From NCBI GenBank assembly GCA_023525975.1, contig CM042021.1, positions 105,631,501 to 105,695,500 on the forward strand: a DNA stretch of 64,000 bases, written 5' to 3'. The DNA is from Smallanthus sonchifolius. Lineage: Eukaryota; Streptophyta; Magnoliopsida; Asterales; Asteraceae. The translations under genes and the position numbers were made by a program. A model generated the notes under the pieces. It saw nothing but the letters and a program-made list of their open reading frames with translations, made no database searches and had not been told where the DNA came from. How positions within the stretch are numbered: the first letter of the stretch is position 1; every line of letters begins with the position of its first letter. Shown here in pieces: positions 1-10,011 of this stretch.

Positions 1-830
1 ACAAAAAGCTTTGGGCACGCGCCTAGATATGAGCACAGCACCACCCTCAAACAAATGGCTATACTAAACGTACTATTCAAACTCTAGAGGATATGTTACG
101 AGCTTGTGTAATTGACTTCGGTAACAATTGGGAAACTCATTTTCCTTTAGTAGAGTTCTCCTACAATAACAGATATCATACTAGCATCAAAGCAGAACCG
201 TTTGAGGCATTGTATGGACGGAAATGTCGATCACCTATTTGTTGGGATGAAGTTGGAGATAGCCAACTTACGGGTCCTAAACTTGTGCACGAAACTTCAG
301 AGAAAATCGTACAAATTCAAAATCGTATGGCGGCAGCTCGTGACCGTCTAAAGAGTTATGCCGATAAGCATTGGAAATCGTTGGAATTTCAAGTGGGCGA
401 CATGGTCCTATTAAAAGTTTCACCTTGGAAAGATGTAATCCGCTTTGGGAAACGGGGCAAGTTAAATCCTCGTTATGTTGGAACGTTCAAGATAGTGAAG
501 AGAATTGGTCCAGTATCCTACCAACTAGACCTACCTGAAGGACTTAGTGGTGTACACAACATCTTTCACGTCTCAAACTTTAAGAAATGCCTATCGGACG
601 AGACACCCGTGGTTCCACATGAGGAATTAGAAACCGACGAACAATTATGCTTCATTGAAGAACCGGTCAACATCATGGATAGAGAAATTAAGACACTCAA
701 ACATAGTAAAATCCCTATCGTCAGAGTTCTGTGGAACTCGAAACGCTGACCAGAATTCACATGGGAGCGTGAGAATCAGATGATGCACAAGTATCCTCAG
801 CTTTTCAAGAAGTCAACGGCAATCACATAA
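1..830 (+). pseudogene. Ty3/gypsy pol 3' end: integrase C-terminal part
   Basis: This is the 3' end of a gypsy polyprotein, which would insert element cDNA into the nucleus. The reading frame from 93 starts with the end of the integrase core (RACVIDFGNNWETHFPLVEF, YGRKCRSPICW) and continues through the GDMVLLKVSPWK and LNPRYVGTFKI blocks to HNIFHVSNFKKCL, typical of Tekay-type plant chromoviruses. It is broken. Upstream of 93 the frame shifts near position 45. The position normally held by the third catalytic acidic residue reads Lys in TKRT. A TGA at 747-749 cuts the frame, although the same frame continues to 828-830 through PEFTWERE. The element extends beyond the left window edge. Family assignment is firm; the lineage name is inferred. 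Confidence 0.9.
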
Positions 831-972
831 GGTACTATTTAAATTTCGAGATGAAATTTCTTTCAACTAAGGGATGATGTGACATCCAGAAAACAAATTT
901 TATTAGGCAACTAGCAATGTACTTAAACGTTACTTAATTTTCGGGACGAAAATTCTTTCAACTAGGGGATGA
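831..972 (+). other. Element 3' UTR with duplicated polypurine-tract region
   Basis: Between pol and the LTR there are two similar blocks. Each reads roughly TTTCGRGAYGAAA, then TTCTTTCAACTARGGGATGA, then TGTGACAYCC, ending near 886 and 981. The purine-rich RGGGATGA before TGTGACAC is the expected plus-strand primer just before a 3' LTR. The second copy borders the actual LTR; the first is a duplicate about 95 bp upstream. Confidence 0.7.
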
Positions 973-3243
973 TGTGACACCCGACTATTTCAGGTTAACT
1001 CAGTTAACCCAAACCCCGTTATCTCACAAACTCCAAGGAACAAATCTATGAAACTCAAACAATTACCCACGAAACTACAAGGACTAATGATGTAAATACC
1101 CAAAACTCGATTGTTAGACCTTTGAATGTCAAAATCGAGCATTCTTTGATCCAAATTCAAGACCATAACTCCAAAACTGTTCGAATTCGTAGCCATAATG
1201 CACAACAATGATGATGTCGATCATCATTGAATCATTTCCAAGCGTTTCTGATTGTTATTGATTACGAATTAATCATATAATGCTCATTAAAACCGTAACC
1301 GTCGAACTCGTTGCTAAGACACATCAATTCAATCATTTGGTAAAGCAATTGTGAAATCAAACACTGCACACACATCAATCGCACACCTCTAATCATTCCC
1401 ACATACCAATTCGCCCGGAGAAGAAGCCGGAGACCAAACCATTCGAAGTCGGAACCCTATCTAGTCGATCTCTATCAACTCGAACTCAATTCAGGCAATC
1501 AAACACATCTGTAGTTTCGGTTTCACCTTTAGAACAGAAGCCCTAACATAATTGGGGCTTACAACATCGAATTGAACACGAACCAATTCTAGGGTTCATC
1601 GTTTAAACCGGATTAATTGAACCCTAACCTACACTCTGTTTCAATCAAATTAAATTACATGGGTAGTTTCGCAATTCATCACTCATCGAAAGCCCTATGA
1701 ATTCAGTTTCCAATTCCATCAGATTAAGTCAATTTTATTGTGTTCAAAATCTAGGGTTTCAGTTGTACGAACAAGTGATTAATCGACCTACACTTGATTT
1801 TTTTTGCAATTAATCACACTAGTAGACTCGAAATACAATGATTCGCGATCAAAATTAGTGGGATTTAGGGTGGATTCGATTGGGTTTGTTAAAGGGGAAG
1901 AACACAGGAGAGTTGAACGTGAAAACCAAACTGAACTGGGTCATTAATGCGATACCCTAGCTGGCAGGACTGGTTAATTCTTTGGGCTGTTGTAGGTGAG
2001 ACCCTGGTTCAAATCCCACAACAGGTTTTAATTTTTTTAGCAGCTTTTTGAACAATTAATTTAAACAAAATCCATCCCCATATTATTATAATATTATATT
2101 AACACGATTTATTACTGGAAAACGACTGTGTACTCGGGATTTAAATTCTAATTAATTCTAGGTATTATTTTATTTTAAAAATCATATATTTATTTATATT
2201 ATCACTTAAATAAATATTCTCACTCACGAAAACACACGTATTACTATTTATTATTACCTCGTATCTAGTGGTGTTTCACGATTACCAAGTTATTACTAGA
2301 CACTAAACTAGGGATTTTCTAATCCTGATATCAAGATTACTATTCATTAATCATAAGCGTATTTAAGACGTCCAACCTTCCCATGTTCTTGTCACATATT
2401 CCTACGTGTTCCTAACTATCGTAATCATATTCTAGGGCATTCGTAGATAATTCACTTGCAACCTATTTGTGGTTTTGTTGCATTCTTATTGTGGTGCTAT
2501 TTGCTACACTCTACACATCTCGGGTGAGTTTCACGGGCCCTTTACTGTTTTAAACAAGGGGAGAAAACATGACGCATACATTAAATTCTTATATATCACT
2601 TGTTAAAGCTAAGCGTAACATTCTATCATGAAAGTCCATACACATCGAACCGTTTAATATGAACTTTGCGAGGTAATATTAAGTAGTACTACTGGGTTTG
2701 ACAAACCCCACCCGCGTTAGTCGTGCTAACTCGACTAGAGGTCGAACGGGTGTAATATTGACCTAACACATCACCACAGTTGATAGACATGGTGGAAGGC
2801 ATCAAACACAAAATAGTCAGCTTCGGTTGTGAGCGCTATAGTAACTTGAACATAGGTTAGCTACCTATTGATATATATTGAATGTACATTATCTGGCAAA
2901 CATTATTATCAACTGAAACCTGTGAACTCACCAACCTAGCATTGACACATTTTCTTAACATGTTTTCTCAGGTCGCTAAGGCACAAGTACACGATTAGGA
3001 CATGCATGGGAGTCCTTTAATTATTGCAAACATTTAAACTATTTACTTACTTTCAGCAACTTAGTTTTGGGCGCATTTGTTTTGCGCATTAAGTACTTTA
3101 CTTTCCGCTTCCGTATTTACTCTAAACATATAATGGTTTTTATTAAATTCATATAGTGTCGTTTGATATGAGTAATGACTGAGATCTTGGTTTGTCACAC
3201 ACCTCGCAGTAAAACCCCGCAGGTGGATTTTGAGGGTGTGACA
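973..3243 (+). mobile_element. LTR of Tekay-like gypsy element (family A)
   Basis: The LTR starts TGTGACACCC right after the polypurine tract and ends GGGTGTGACA, followed by a primer-binding-like GATTGGTACCATA. These are standard LTR borders. At about 2270 bp it is long, as in Tekay elements. Inside, GGGTGAGTTT at 2522-2531 is a good splice donor and TTTTCTCAGGTCGC at 2964-2976 a good acceptor, framing a possible 448-bp intron. The LTR follows the 3' end of one copy but is followed by the 5' internal region of another, so neighbouring copies share it. The same layout (GTGAGTTTC, then AACTCACCAACC, then a CAGG acceptor) recurs in the LTR ending at 49965. Confidence 0.8.
1955..2030 (+). other. 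tRNA-like A-box/B-box segment inside LTR A
   Basis: TAGCTGGCAGGACTGG at about 1958 resembles a pol III A box, and GGTTCAAATCC near 2009 matches the B-box consensus. The spacing is roughly that of a tRNA gene, but the sequence does not fold as a full tRNA by eye. It may be a tRNA-derived scrap or SINE head carried inside the LTR. Confidence 0.4.
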
Positions 3244-3265
3244 GATTGGTACCATATCCATTGGT
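3244..3265 (+). other. Primer-binding-site-like sequence
   Basis: TTGGTACCATATCC lies 2-3 bases after the LTR end and resembles the TTGGTATCAGAGC complement of initiator tRNA-Met seen intact at 16735 in this window. It is degraded after the first seven bases. It marks the start of a second internal region. Confidence 0.55.
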
Positions 3266-3338
3266 TATAGAGAACTAGGATTGCACACTAGACTATAACC
3301 ACACACATACATTAGTTACATGACACATACACTCAAAA

Positions 3339-4026
3339 ATGGCATGTACACCTTACATTACAGGAAATGTCTACATCACCCAAGTCACCTACATCCCTAG
3401 TCGCCAGGAACCTGATGTTCCTACTGTACCTTCACTAGAGCCTAAGAGGCGTCAGCTGAACCCAACTGACGACACCGTGGTGTACGACGGGCCATTTCAT
3501 ATGCGTGTCAGAGATAACACGCATGACTGGGATTGGTATCCTGACATGATAAGGAGCTGATTTCCGCCAGGAGCAGGCCCCATTCCCACTCATTACTGAA
3601 ACTCCTTCTTCTTCATCTTCTTCGCGAGCCTTGCCATCACTACCATACCCCATAGAGCAGGCTTTTGCTTCCTTTGTAGCAAAGATCGACCGGGAGGTCT
3701 GCAACATGCCCGATGCTGCGGGTGAGATTACCAGACTATTACAACGAGGAAATCAATCTAACTAGAGTATTTAGAAACTGACAGCAAATCTAGGAGAGAT
3801 TGACAGGGTGCATGACAACCTGGTGGCAGCATTCCATGAGTTAGAAACCCGAGTGAATGTGCTAGAGTTTGACCTTGGGGCGGCTAAGAATAGGATTGAG
3901 GAGCTTGAGGGACAGCTTGAAGCTGCCAATGCAGCGGGAGACGCACAAGAGGGTGAGCCCGAGGGAGAACCGGCTGAGGATGAAGATGACGGATCAGTTG
4001 TCTCTTCAGCTGCTAGTGGCATATGA
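3339..4026 (+). pseudogene. Pre-gag reading frame of unknown function (broken)
   Basis: An extra coding frame lies between the primer site and gag. It starts at ATG 3339 with MACTPYITGN. A stop in the first frame follows DWYPDMIRS at 3558, but the neighbouring frame continues with QEQAPFPLITETPSS, a run of serines and PYPIEQAFASFVAKIDREV, so there is one frameshift near 3548. Two further stops lie at about 3763 and 3772. The last part (3808-4026) is a heptad-rich helix (VHDNLVAAFHELETRVNVLE), probably a coiled coil, followed by an acidic tail (EGEPEGEPAEDEDDG). Total length is about 229 codons. I do not recognise a family. Canonical Tekay elements are described with gag-pol only, so this looks like a lineage-specific accessory ORF. 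Confidence 0.6.
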
Positions 4027-4264
4027 TATTCTAGCTTTATTTATCTTTTCTTTCTAAACCTAGATGGGCAGGGTTGTTCCCATGCAACAGATATTTCTGG
4101 ATTTTGATGTTTTGGTTGAATTTACTTTGTAGCCGTTACGAATTATTTAATCAAGAATTATTATTGAAATATTAGATGTTGTGTTTTAATTCTTCTTTTG
4201 CTTACTTGTACTTGTGTGATGATAATATACGATATATTTTCTCATTATTGTATGTGTGAATGTG

Positions 4265-4350
4265 AAGAAAATGCCTGGACGCGGTGCACTTAATGGTGGT
4301 CGCGGTAATATCAACATGACTGCAGCTGAACTCACTACACTCATCAATGT
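4265..4350 (+). pseudogene. gag N-terminal fragment, cut off
   Basis: The frame starts MPGRGALNGGRGNINM and continues TAAELTTLIN, the kind of basic, Gly/Arg-rich start found on plant gypsy gag proteins. After about 28 codons it runs into the TTTACGAAAYGATG repeats of an unrelated LTR, so the gag is truncated. The following open frame to 4525 is repeat-encoded and not real coding sequence. Confidence 0.55.
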
Positions 4351-5360
4351 TTACGAAATGATGTTTTACGAAACGATGTTTACAAAACGATGTTTACGAA
4401 ACGATGTTTTACGAAACGATGTTTATGAAATGATGTTTACGAAGGATGATGTTTATGAAATGTTTTGCCAAATGAAGTTTACGAATGAAACATTGTTTAA
4501 TAAAACGTACAAACGTTTTAACTAAAATGAGGTAAAGGTTTTATGAAAGTCACGAATGAACGAATCTAACACGAGTTCCTACGGGAGCTAGGGTATATAT
4601 GTATGTATTGGCCTTACCCTTATGGGGGACTTTGTGGCTGGCTAACCGTTGTACAACTGGTTGAGGATGGGGTGACGACGGTCACCCATGGGATTACCGG
4701 GATCCCGATGGAAGGTACTATTCATTGCGGGGAAATAGTGCCTAAGTTATGTTCTGTCTACCTAGAGGTAACGAGCCTTAGGAGACATATGTTTGGTCCA
4801 CCTAGAGGTAACGAGCCTTAGGAGACCTGGGTGACGGATGACTTAGAGGTAACGAGCCTCAAGTTCATCCGATGGTATGCGATGTATGGAATTGACGTTT
4901 ACGAGAAGGCGCAGATTCGGTTCATGTTGACTTGTGTTATGATGCTATGTTATGATGTTTTTACGATTTTAAGTTATTGCATGTTTTACGTACGCTTTTG
5001 TTAAATAAATGAATGTTATGTTTTTGGCAAAATGATTATGTTAAAGTTCTATGTAAAGCTAGAACTCACCAGCGTAGCTGACTTTAGTATGCACATTCAG
5101 GTTAAGGACAAGTACGGGCGATGGGCGGTGATGCTTGGCAAGGAGAAGAGTTACCCGGCTGATAATGAAGTCTGGCATCCCGTTATGTTTTTATTATGTT
5201 TATGTTTTGTCTAAGCAATGTTTACGCTTCCGCATGTTGAACAATGTTATGTTACGTTTTAAATGAAATTTTTCGCTGCGTTATTTGATATTCAAATTTA
5301 AGAACTGTTTGTAAATGAGTAAATCCAACAAGTGAGGCCTCTCGGTTTTGGGGTCTTACA
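4350..5360 (+). mobile_element. 5'-truncated gypsy LTR (family T2-like)
   Basis: The right end, GGTTTTGGGGTCTTACA at 5344-5360, and the box AACTCACCAGCGTAGCTGACTTTAGTATGCACATTCAGG match the complete LTR right half at 23480-24380. The left end of the LTR is missing and joined to gag. Inside lie short TTTACGAAAYGATG repeats (4345-4445) and three copies of a roughly 25-bp unit built on CCTAGAGGTAACGAGCCT (4759-4860). The acceptor-like GCACATTCAG ends at 5100. No primer site follows 5360. Confidence 0.75.
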
Positions 5361-5476
5361 CCTACTTTGGCTTTTTTATTATTATTATTATAATTATTAT
5401 TATTTATTAGCCGTTTTACATTCACTTTTTTTTATTATTATTATTATTATTTATTAGCCGTTTTACATTCACTTTT

Positions 5477-5511
<35 letters not shown>

Positions 5512-5580
5512 TACTACTATTAATATTACTATTACTATTACTATTACTATTATTCTTTTTTAGATTTGGACGATGATCAC
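5361..5580. repeat. TTA/ATT microsatellite with duplicated spacer
   Basis: Long (ATT)n and (ATTACT)n tracts run from 5380 to 5557. The spacer ATTAGCCGTTTTACATTCAC occurs twice between tracts, near 5408 and 5452, showing local duplication by slippage or unequal exchange. Confidence 0.9.
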
Positions 5581-6521
5581 ATCAAAAAAATTAGCGCCCC
5601 ACTATCTTTCACGACTCAATTATAGGTTCTGCACTCATTTTCATAATAATGTACATAGCTACTATCAATTTAAAGACTAAATTACACAGATTGTCCTTTA
5701 ATTATACTAGAAATTACACTCTCTATCCTTTGACTTCAATAAGTACAACACAAGTCCTTTTCTTAGATATTTTTGCACACCCTATGTCCTTTACACTAAC
5801 TGGTGTTAAGTTTTTCTATTAAGTTTTGGCATGTGTCTTGCACATGAGGGTATAATTGTAATTTTACCTATAAAAGGACAATTTATATAATTTTCTTTCT
5901 TCATCTTTCTCAATAAAAACCCTAACCATCCAAGAAAGTCTAGTGGCCTCCCTCCTCCACCGATCAGCTTCCCTTTTTATTTTTCCGGCTATGGCTTCAC
6001 GGTGGCTTGCTATTGGATATACTTTCGCTCAGATCCAAGCGGATCTCCTCTCCAACGACGATCTTTGCTCCAACAGCCTCCTTCCTCCGCTTCTCCTGCC
6101 TCCGTCGTCTCCAATATTATGGAACAACGTCATAGATTCTTGCTTTATACAGAGGAGTAGTATCATTTATAATGGCAGGTTTTTTCAAACTACAATAATT
6201 ATTATAAATTAAATTAATTGAAAATACAGTGAAAAATTATTTCCGAATACACACACCAGTTACTCTTCAGATTTGATCAAACTTCTTCCCGTGTGCAGAC
6301 CAAGGTCTCCTTCTTTGTCGGACTCCTCGCTTCTCGTCGGCGCCGTCGTCTGCTTCACGATCTCACACCTAACACTCTCACAAACCCCAAAATCATCGCA
6401 TCATTCGGTTTTCTTTGGTTCAGGCTTCAAAAATTCCAATTTAGGGTTTTTTTTTCATTTGAGGAAGAATTGATCGAAGGGATGCTAATCACACTGAATA
6501 TGGTAGAGATCATCGTTAGTT

Positions 6522-6677
6522 ATGTTCCGCCGTCTTAAATGGTTCATAGATGGTTTGAATCAACATAAAGCACCTAAACCGAACAGGGAACGTCGTTCAG
6601 GTACTCGGAATCGCAAGTCAATGTTAGAGGCCGTTCACGAAGTTGCAGCGGAGATCGTGAATGAGGTGGACAACTAG
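6522..6677 (+). CDS. Short frame in captured DNA of element A (51 codons)
   Basis: The frame starts MFRRLKWFIDGLNQHKAPKP and is Arg/Lys-rich, then ends with an amphipathic helix (MLEAVHEVAAEIVNEV). Codon composition and GC content exceed those of the surrounding inverted repeats, which suggests captured exon sequence. I do not recognise the parent gene. It is probably a fragment and not a functional protein. Confidence 0.3.
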   Translation: MFRRLKWFIDGLNQHKAPKPNRERRSGTRNRKSMLEAVHEVAAEIVNEVDN

Positions 6678-6689
6678 CAAAAGAGGGTC

Positions 6690-6854
6690 ATGGAGATGGA
6701 GATGGAGATGGAGATGGAGATGGAGATGGGTGGTTCAAGTTCTTCTTCCGATCTCAAAACTGGTTTATCTCCGGTGAGTGGCGGTGGAAAAAAGGGCGGT
6801 GTTGGTCTGAGGTATCAGGTGGAAGGGTGTAATCTGGATCGGTGTGATGTTTAA
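6690..6854 (+). pseudogene. Probable captured SBP-box (SPL) gene fragment
   Basis: The 54-codon frame begins with Met-Glu repeats, then a Ser run (GGSSSSSDLK), then GGGKKGG and LRYQVEGCNLD. The last block resembles the start of the SBP DNA-binding domain of plant SPL transcription factors, where a Cys normally precedes QVEGC. Here that first zinc ligand reads Tyr, and the frame ends five codons later inside the inverted repeat. The rest of the domain (zinc fingers, nuclear signal) is absent. It lies inside the Mutator-like element, which suggests transduplication of a first-exon piece. The identification rests on about nine residues. Confidence 0.45.
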
Positions 6855-7084
6855 ATAAATTACATAAGATGTCCTTTTGTAGTTAAAATGACCATTATAC
6901 CCTCATGTGCAATGCACATGCCTAGACTTAACAGAAAAACTTAACACCAGTTAGTGTAAAGAACATAGGGTGTGCAAAAGTATCTAAGAAAATGACTTGT
7001 GGTATACTTATTAAAGTCAAAGGAAAGAGAGTGTAATTTCTAGTATAATTAAAGGACAATCTGTATAATTTACTCCATGTTAAA

Positions 7085-7304
7085 TTACGTGTTATATTTT
7101 TAAGACATGTTTCGACTTTATTTTTTTATTACACATTGACAACATTTGAGTAATTAAAGATGTTTCTCGTTGCATCGTGCGGTGTTAAATTGAAAGTTTA
7201 TTACATTTATAACACAACATTTACGTCAATATTGTCACATTTATAAAATCCGAAACCATGTTTTGAAAATATTGATTAGAAATAGAAAATATTCTCAAAA
7301 TGAG
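7085..7304. other. Short spacer, nothing recognised
   Basis: AT-rich sequence between the two Mutator-like elements. No reading frame, repeat or RNA feature is apparent. Confidence 0.6.
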
Positions 7305-7313
7305 TATCTTTTA

Positions 7314-8732
7314 GAGCGAATTACAAATTACGTCCTTTAAGTATTACCTAAATTTCAGTATACGTCATTTAACTAAGGAAATTACAAATTACGTCATTTA
7401 TGTTTAAATTTGTTTGCATGTTACATCCTTTACACTAACGGACGTTAATTTTCTTCGTTAAGTATGGTCACGTGCTTGTCACGTGAGGGCAATTTAGACA
7501 TTATACATTTTAAAGGACCGTTTATGTAATTAACTTTAAGTTTTGGTCCCACTTTCTTTCTTTCTACACTCTCTCATCTCTCTTTCTTCTTTAACCAAAA
7601 CCTACCACCATCTTCCTCAAAAGATTCAACATGCACCTCCCCCCACCCGTGCACACTTCTCCCCACCACTATCAGTAAGCCCTAAGCTCCATAGATCTGT
7701 AAATTAACAGAAGAATTTGATTAATTTTGAAAATTACAGTTCACAGAGTTGAGTGCGCATTTGGATCTCACGAAAAATCGACTACCGAAATCTACGAAGG
7801 AGAACCGAAACAGTGCGCATGATTCACATTCCGAAAACAGATCCTGATCGGATGGATGGAGATAAGTCTACCGGAGAAGAAATGAGGTCTGATGGGTTTT
7901 AAATGTTAACATTTCCTTTCCAGATTCATCTTTTCCCCAACCTAATTTCAACAAATTAGTCAAAATGCTAACTTCAAATCACTAAAGAAACAAAGGGATT
8001 CGATTGATAGAAAAAATTGGGGCTTCTGATGATGTTCTTGTTCGCCGGAGAGCCGAAGAAAACAGAGGATGACAGAGGCGACCTGCCGGTGGTGATTGTG
8101 AAAGCCGAACAAACCCAGACGAACAAACCTGTACGGAGGTGACCTGCCCCCAGAAAGCCGAACAAACCTAGACGGCATGTTGCTTTATACTCTTCGCCTA
8201 AGCCATCGTTGTTGGTTGGGGATGACGGAGGCAACCTGCTGGTGGTGGTTGTGATGGTTGTCTGAGAAAGGATAAGTGGTTAGGGAGAGGTTGATTATGC
8301 CCTGTGTTTATTGAGATTGGGTATGGTGGAGGTGCAGCAATGATATTAGGAAGAAGATGTGTAAGATGGAGGAGTCTGTCATTGCAGGTGGTGAAAGCTG
8401 CACGTATGACAAAATGCTTATAAACACTTATTTCTAACTTAAATTCATGTGCTTTTGCTTATATATATAATATATAAAAAAGGATAAATAACAATTTTAT
8501 CCAAATCTTTAAATTAATTACACAAATAGTCCCTGAAAAGGCAAAAATACCAATTTACCCTCATGTGTAGAGCACATGACCACATTTAATGGAGAAAATT
8601 AACGCCGTTAGTTTAAAGGATGTAACATGCAAACAAATTTAAACATAAAGGACGCAATTTGTAATTTTCTTAGTTAAAGAACGTATACTGAAATTTGGGT
8701 AATAGTTAAAGCACGTAATTTGTAATTCGCAC
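7314..8732. mobile_element. Mutator-like element B with ~240-bp inverted repeats and 9-bp TSD
   Basis: The left end GAGCGAATTACAAATTACG and reversed right end GTGCGAATTACAAATTACG begin inverted repeats of about 230-245 bp (7314-7550 and 8490-8732). The element is bracketed by perfect 9-bp direct repeats TATCTTTTA at 7305-7313 and 8733-8741, the hallmark of the Mutator superfamily. The repeats share blocks with element A (a CATGAGGG motif and TTTACACTAACGG next to a TTAAC block), so A and B are related families. The roughly 950-bp core encodes no transposase. Its content, including C-rich and GCCGGAGAGCCGAAG-like stretches, looks captured but is unidentified. Confidence 0.85.
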
Positions 8733-8741
8733 TATCTTTTA

Positions 8742-8981
8742 TAAGGCATTGGATGGGGTTACATGTCATTCAGTTATTGGCCCAGGTGTCAGAATAAGAA
8801 GCCATGGACCACTATTAATCTCTCATATCAAAAATAGAAAAATGGTCAAATACCTTCCACTCATTCAAAGCATTTTTGCATACTCATATTCCACTTTGAT
8901 GATATGAAGCCTATACGCCTTTTTAACCTTTTTAGCCGTAACAACAAACAAGATAGGAAATCATCGTGTAATAAAGTCATG
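8742..8981. other. Spacer, nothing recognised
   Basis: Low-complexity AT-rich sequence with no frame over 60 codons and no clear repeat. Confidence 0.5.
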
Positions 8982-9005
8982 ATCTTTCTCACTTTTTTAT
9001 TATTA

Positions 9006-9152
9006 AAGTCGTGGGTTCAAATCTCACAAGGGGTTTTACTAGAAAAATTGAGTTTGCTCTTAAATTGGTGACTTGGTGTTGGAAATATGATCGGGTGGTA
9101 CCACTGGTGGCACGATAATACTCCAGTGATCCAAAATTGTCGTTTAAAAAAA
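9006..9152 (+). mobile_element. SINE-like insertion with 24-bp target duplication
   Basis: A 147-bp segment is bracketed by perfect 24-bp direct repeats (8982-9005 and 9153-9176, starting ATCTTTCTCAC). Near its left end it has GGGTTCAAATCTC, a pol III B box. It ends in TTTAAAAAAA, an A-rich tail directly before the right duplication. These are hallmarks of LINE-driven SINE insertion. The A-box half is missing, so the copy is probably 5'-truncated. Confidence 0.75.
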
Positions 9153-9176
9153 ATCTTTCTCACTTTTTTATTATTA

Positions 9177-9430
9177 GTTCATATCATGGTAAAAACCGAA
9201 AACAACTACTTTTGTTTTAACTCATTCAATAAATTTTATGGCTAAAAGTTATTTTTTATTTATAAGTATTTAATGGTACTTATTTAAACCCATTCAATAA
9301 ATTTTAATATAAAATCTTCCAAGAGAAAATTACAGAGAAATTTTCAAATGCGAAAATGTTATGATAGATCGTCTTCCATCATGATTGCCCTCAAGGAATC
9401 GTAGGTAAGACTTCCACATCATGCGTCTCC
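9177..9430. other. Spacer with a duplicated phrase
   Basis: AT-rich and non-coding. The phrase CATTCAATAAATTTTA occurs near 9223 and 9291, a short local duplication. Nothing else was identified. Confidence 0.5.
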
Positions 9431-9438
9431 ATCTCGTG

Positions 9439-10003
9439 TAGGGATGGTAATGGGTTGGGTTTGGGACTGGTTTAGGTAATCTCAACCCCATACCCAGTTG
9501 TAAAATCTTGTCTCATACCCGGCCCAAAACCCGTCGGGGTTCTATCGGGTATCGGGTATACCCGCGGGTTTCGGGTAAACCCGTTAATCTATAAAAAATA
9601 TCCGTTGGGTATACTCGACCCAAAACCCGTCGGGTATCTATAGGGTATATATAAAGTTGTAGTTAAAATAAAAAAGAAGGAAAATAAAATCATGTTTGGT
9701 ATATACATTTAAAATAAATACACTATGAATACACTTAAAATAAATGTGGTATATACACTAAATTAAATAAAAAAGAAAGAAAGATATGTCGGGTATATAA
9801 TCGGGTAAACGGGTATATGTTATTGGGTAATTGGGGCGGGTAAACGGGTATATCACCATATCCCATACCCGTCCCAAACCCCGCGAAAAAATTCAAATGT
9901 AATCTAAAACCCGGTCCCATACCCGGTTACCCCACCCATACCCGTCTCAAATGATTCGGGTTTCGAGTTTTCTCATCGGGTTCCGGTTTCATTACCCTCC
10001 CTA
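9439..10003. mobile_element. Non-autonomous hAT-like element (565 bp)
   Basis: The ends TAGGGATGGTAATG and, reversed, TAGGGAGGGTAATG form short terminal inverted repeats. Perfect 8-bp direct repeats ATCTCGTG flank it at 9431-9438 and 10004-10011, as expected for hAT transposition. The body is rich in GGGTA/TACCCG words arranged in both orientations and could fold extensively. It encodes no protein. Confidence 0.85.
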
Positions 10004-10011
10004 ATCTCGTG

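Larger units (their letters stand above)
5675..7075. mobile_element. Mutator-like element A with ~220-bp terminal inverted repeats
   Basis: The segment 5675 to about 5895 is the near-perfect reverse complement of about 6855-7075. The outer ends read GACTAAATTACACAGATTG and, reversed, GAGTAAATTATACAGATTG. Flanking bases 5666-5674 (CAATTTAAA) and 7076-7084 (CATGTTAAA) agree at 7 of 9 positions, consistent with an old 9-bp target duplication. The middle, about 950 bp, encodes no transposase. It holds GC-richer, exon-like DNA, including a probable SBP-box scrap at 6690. Long inverted repeats, a 9-bp duplication and captured sequence together suggest a Pack-MULE. Confidence 0.75.

Noticed and set aside
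3435..3707. 90-codon minus-strand frame
   Set aside because: Antisense of the pre-gag coding frame; composition is explained by that gene.
3771..4022. Ser/Pro-rich minus-strand frame
   Set aside because: Mirror of the acidic coiled-coil coding sequence on the plus strand.
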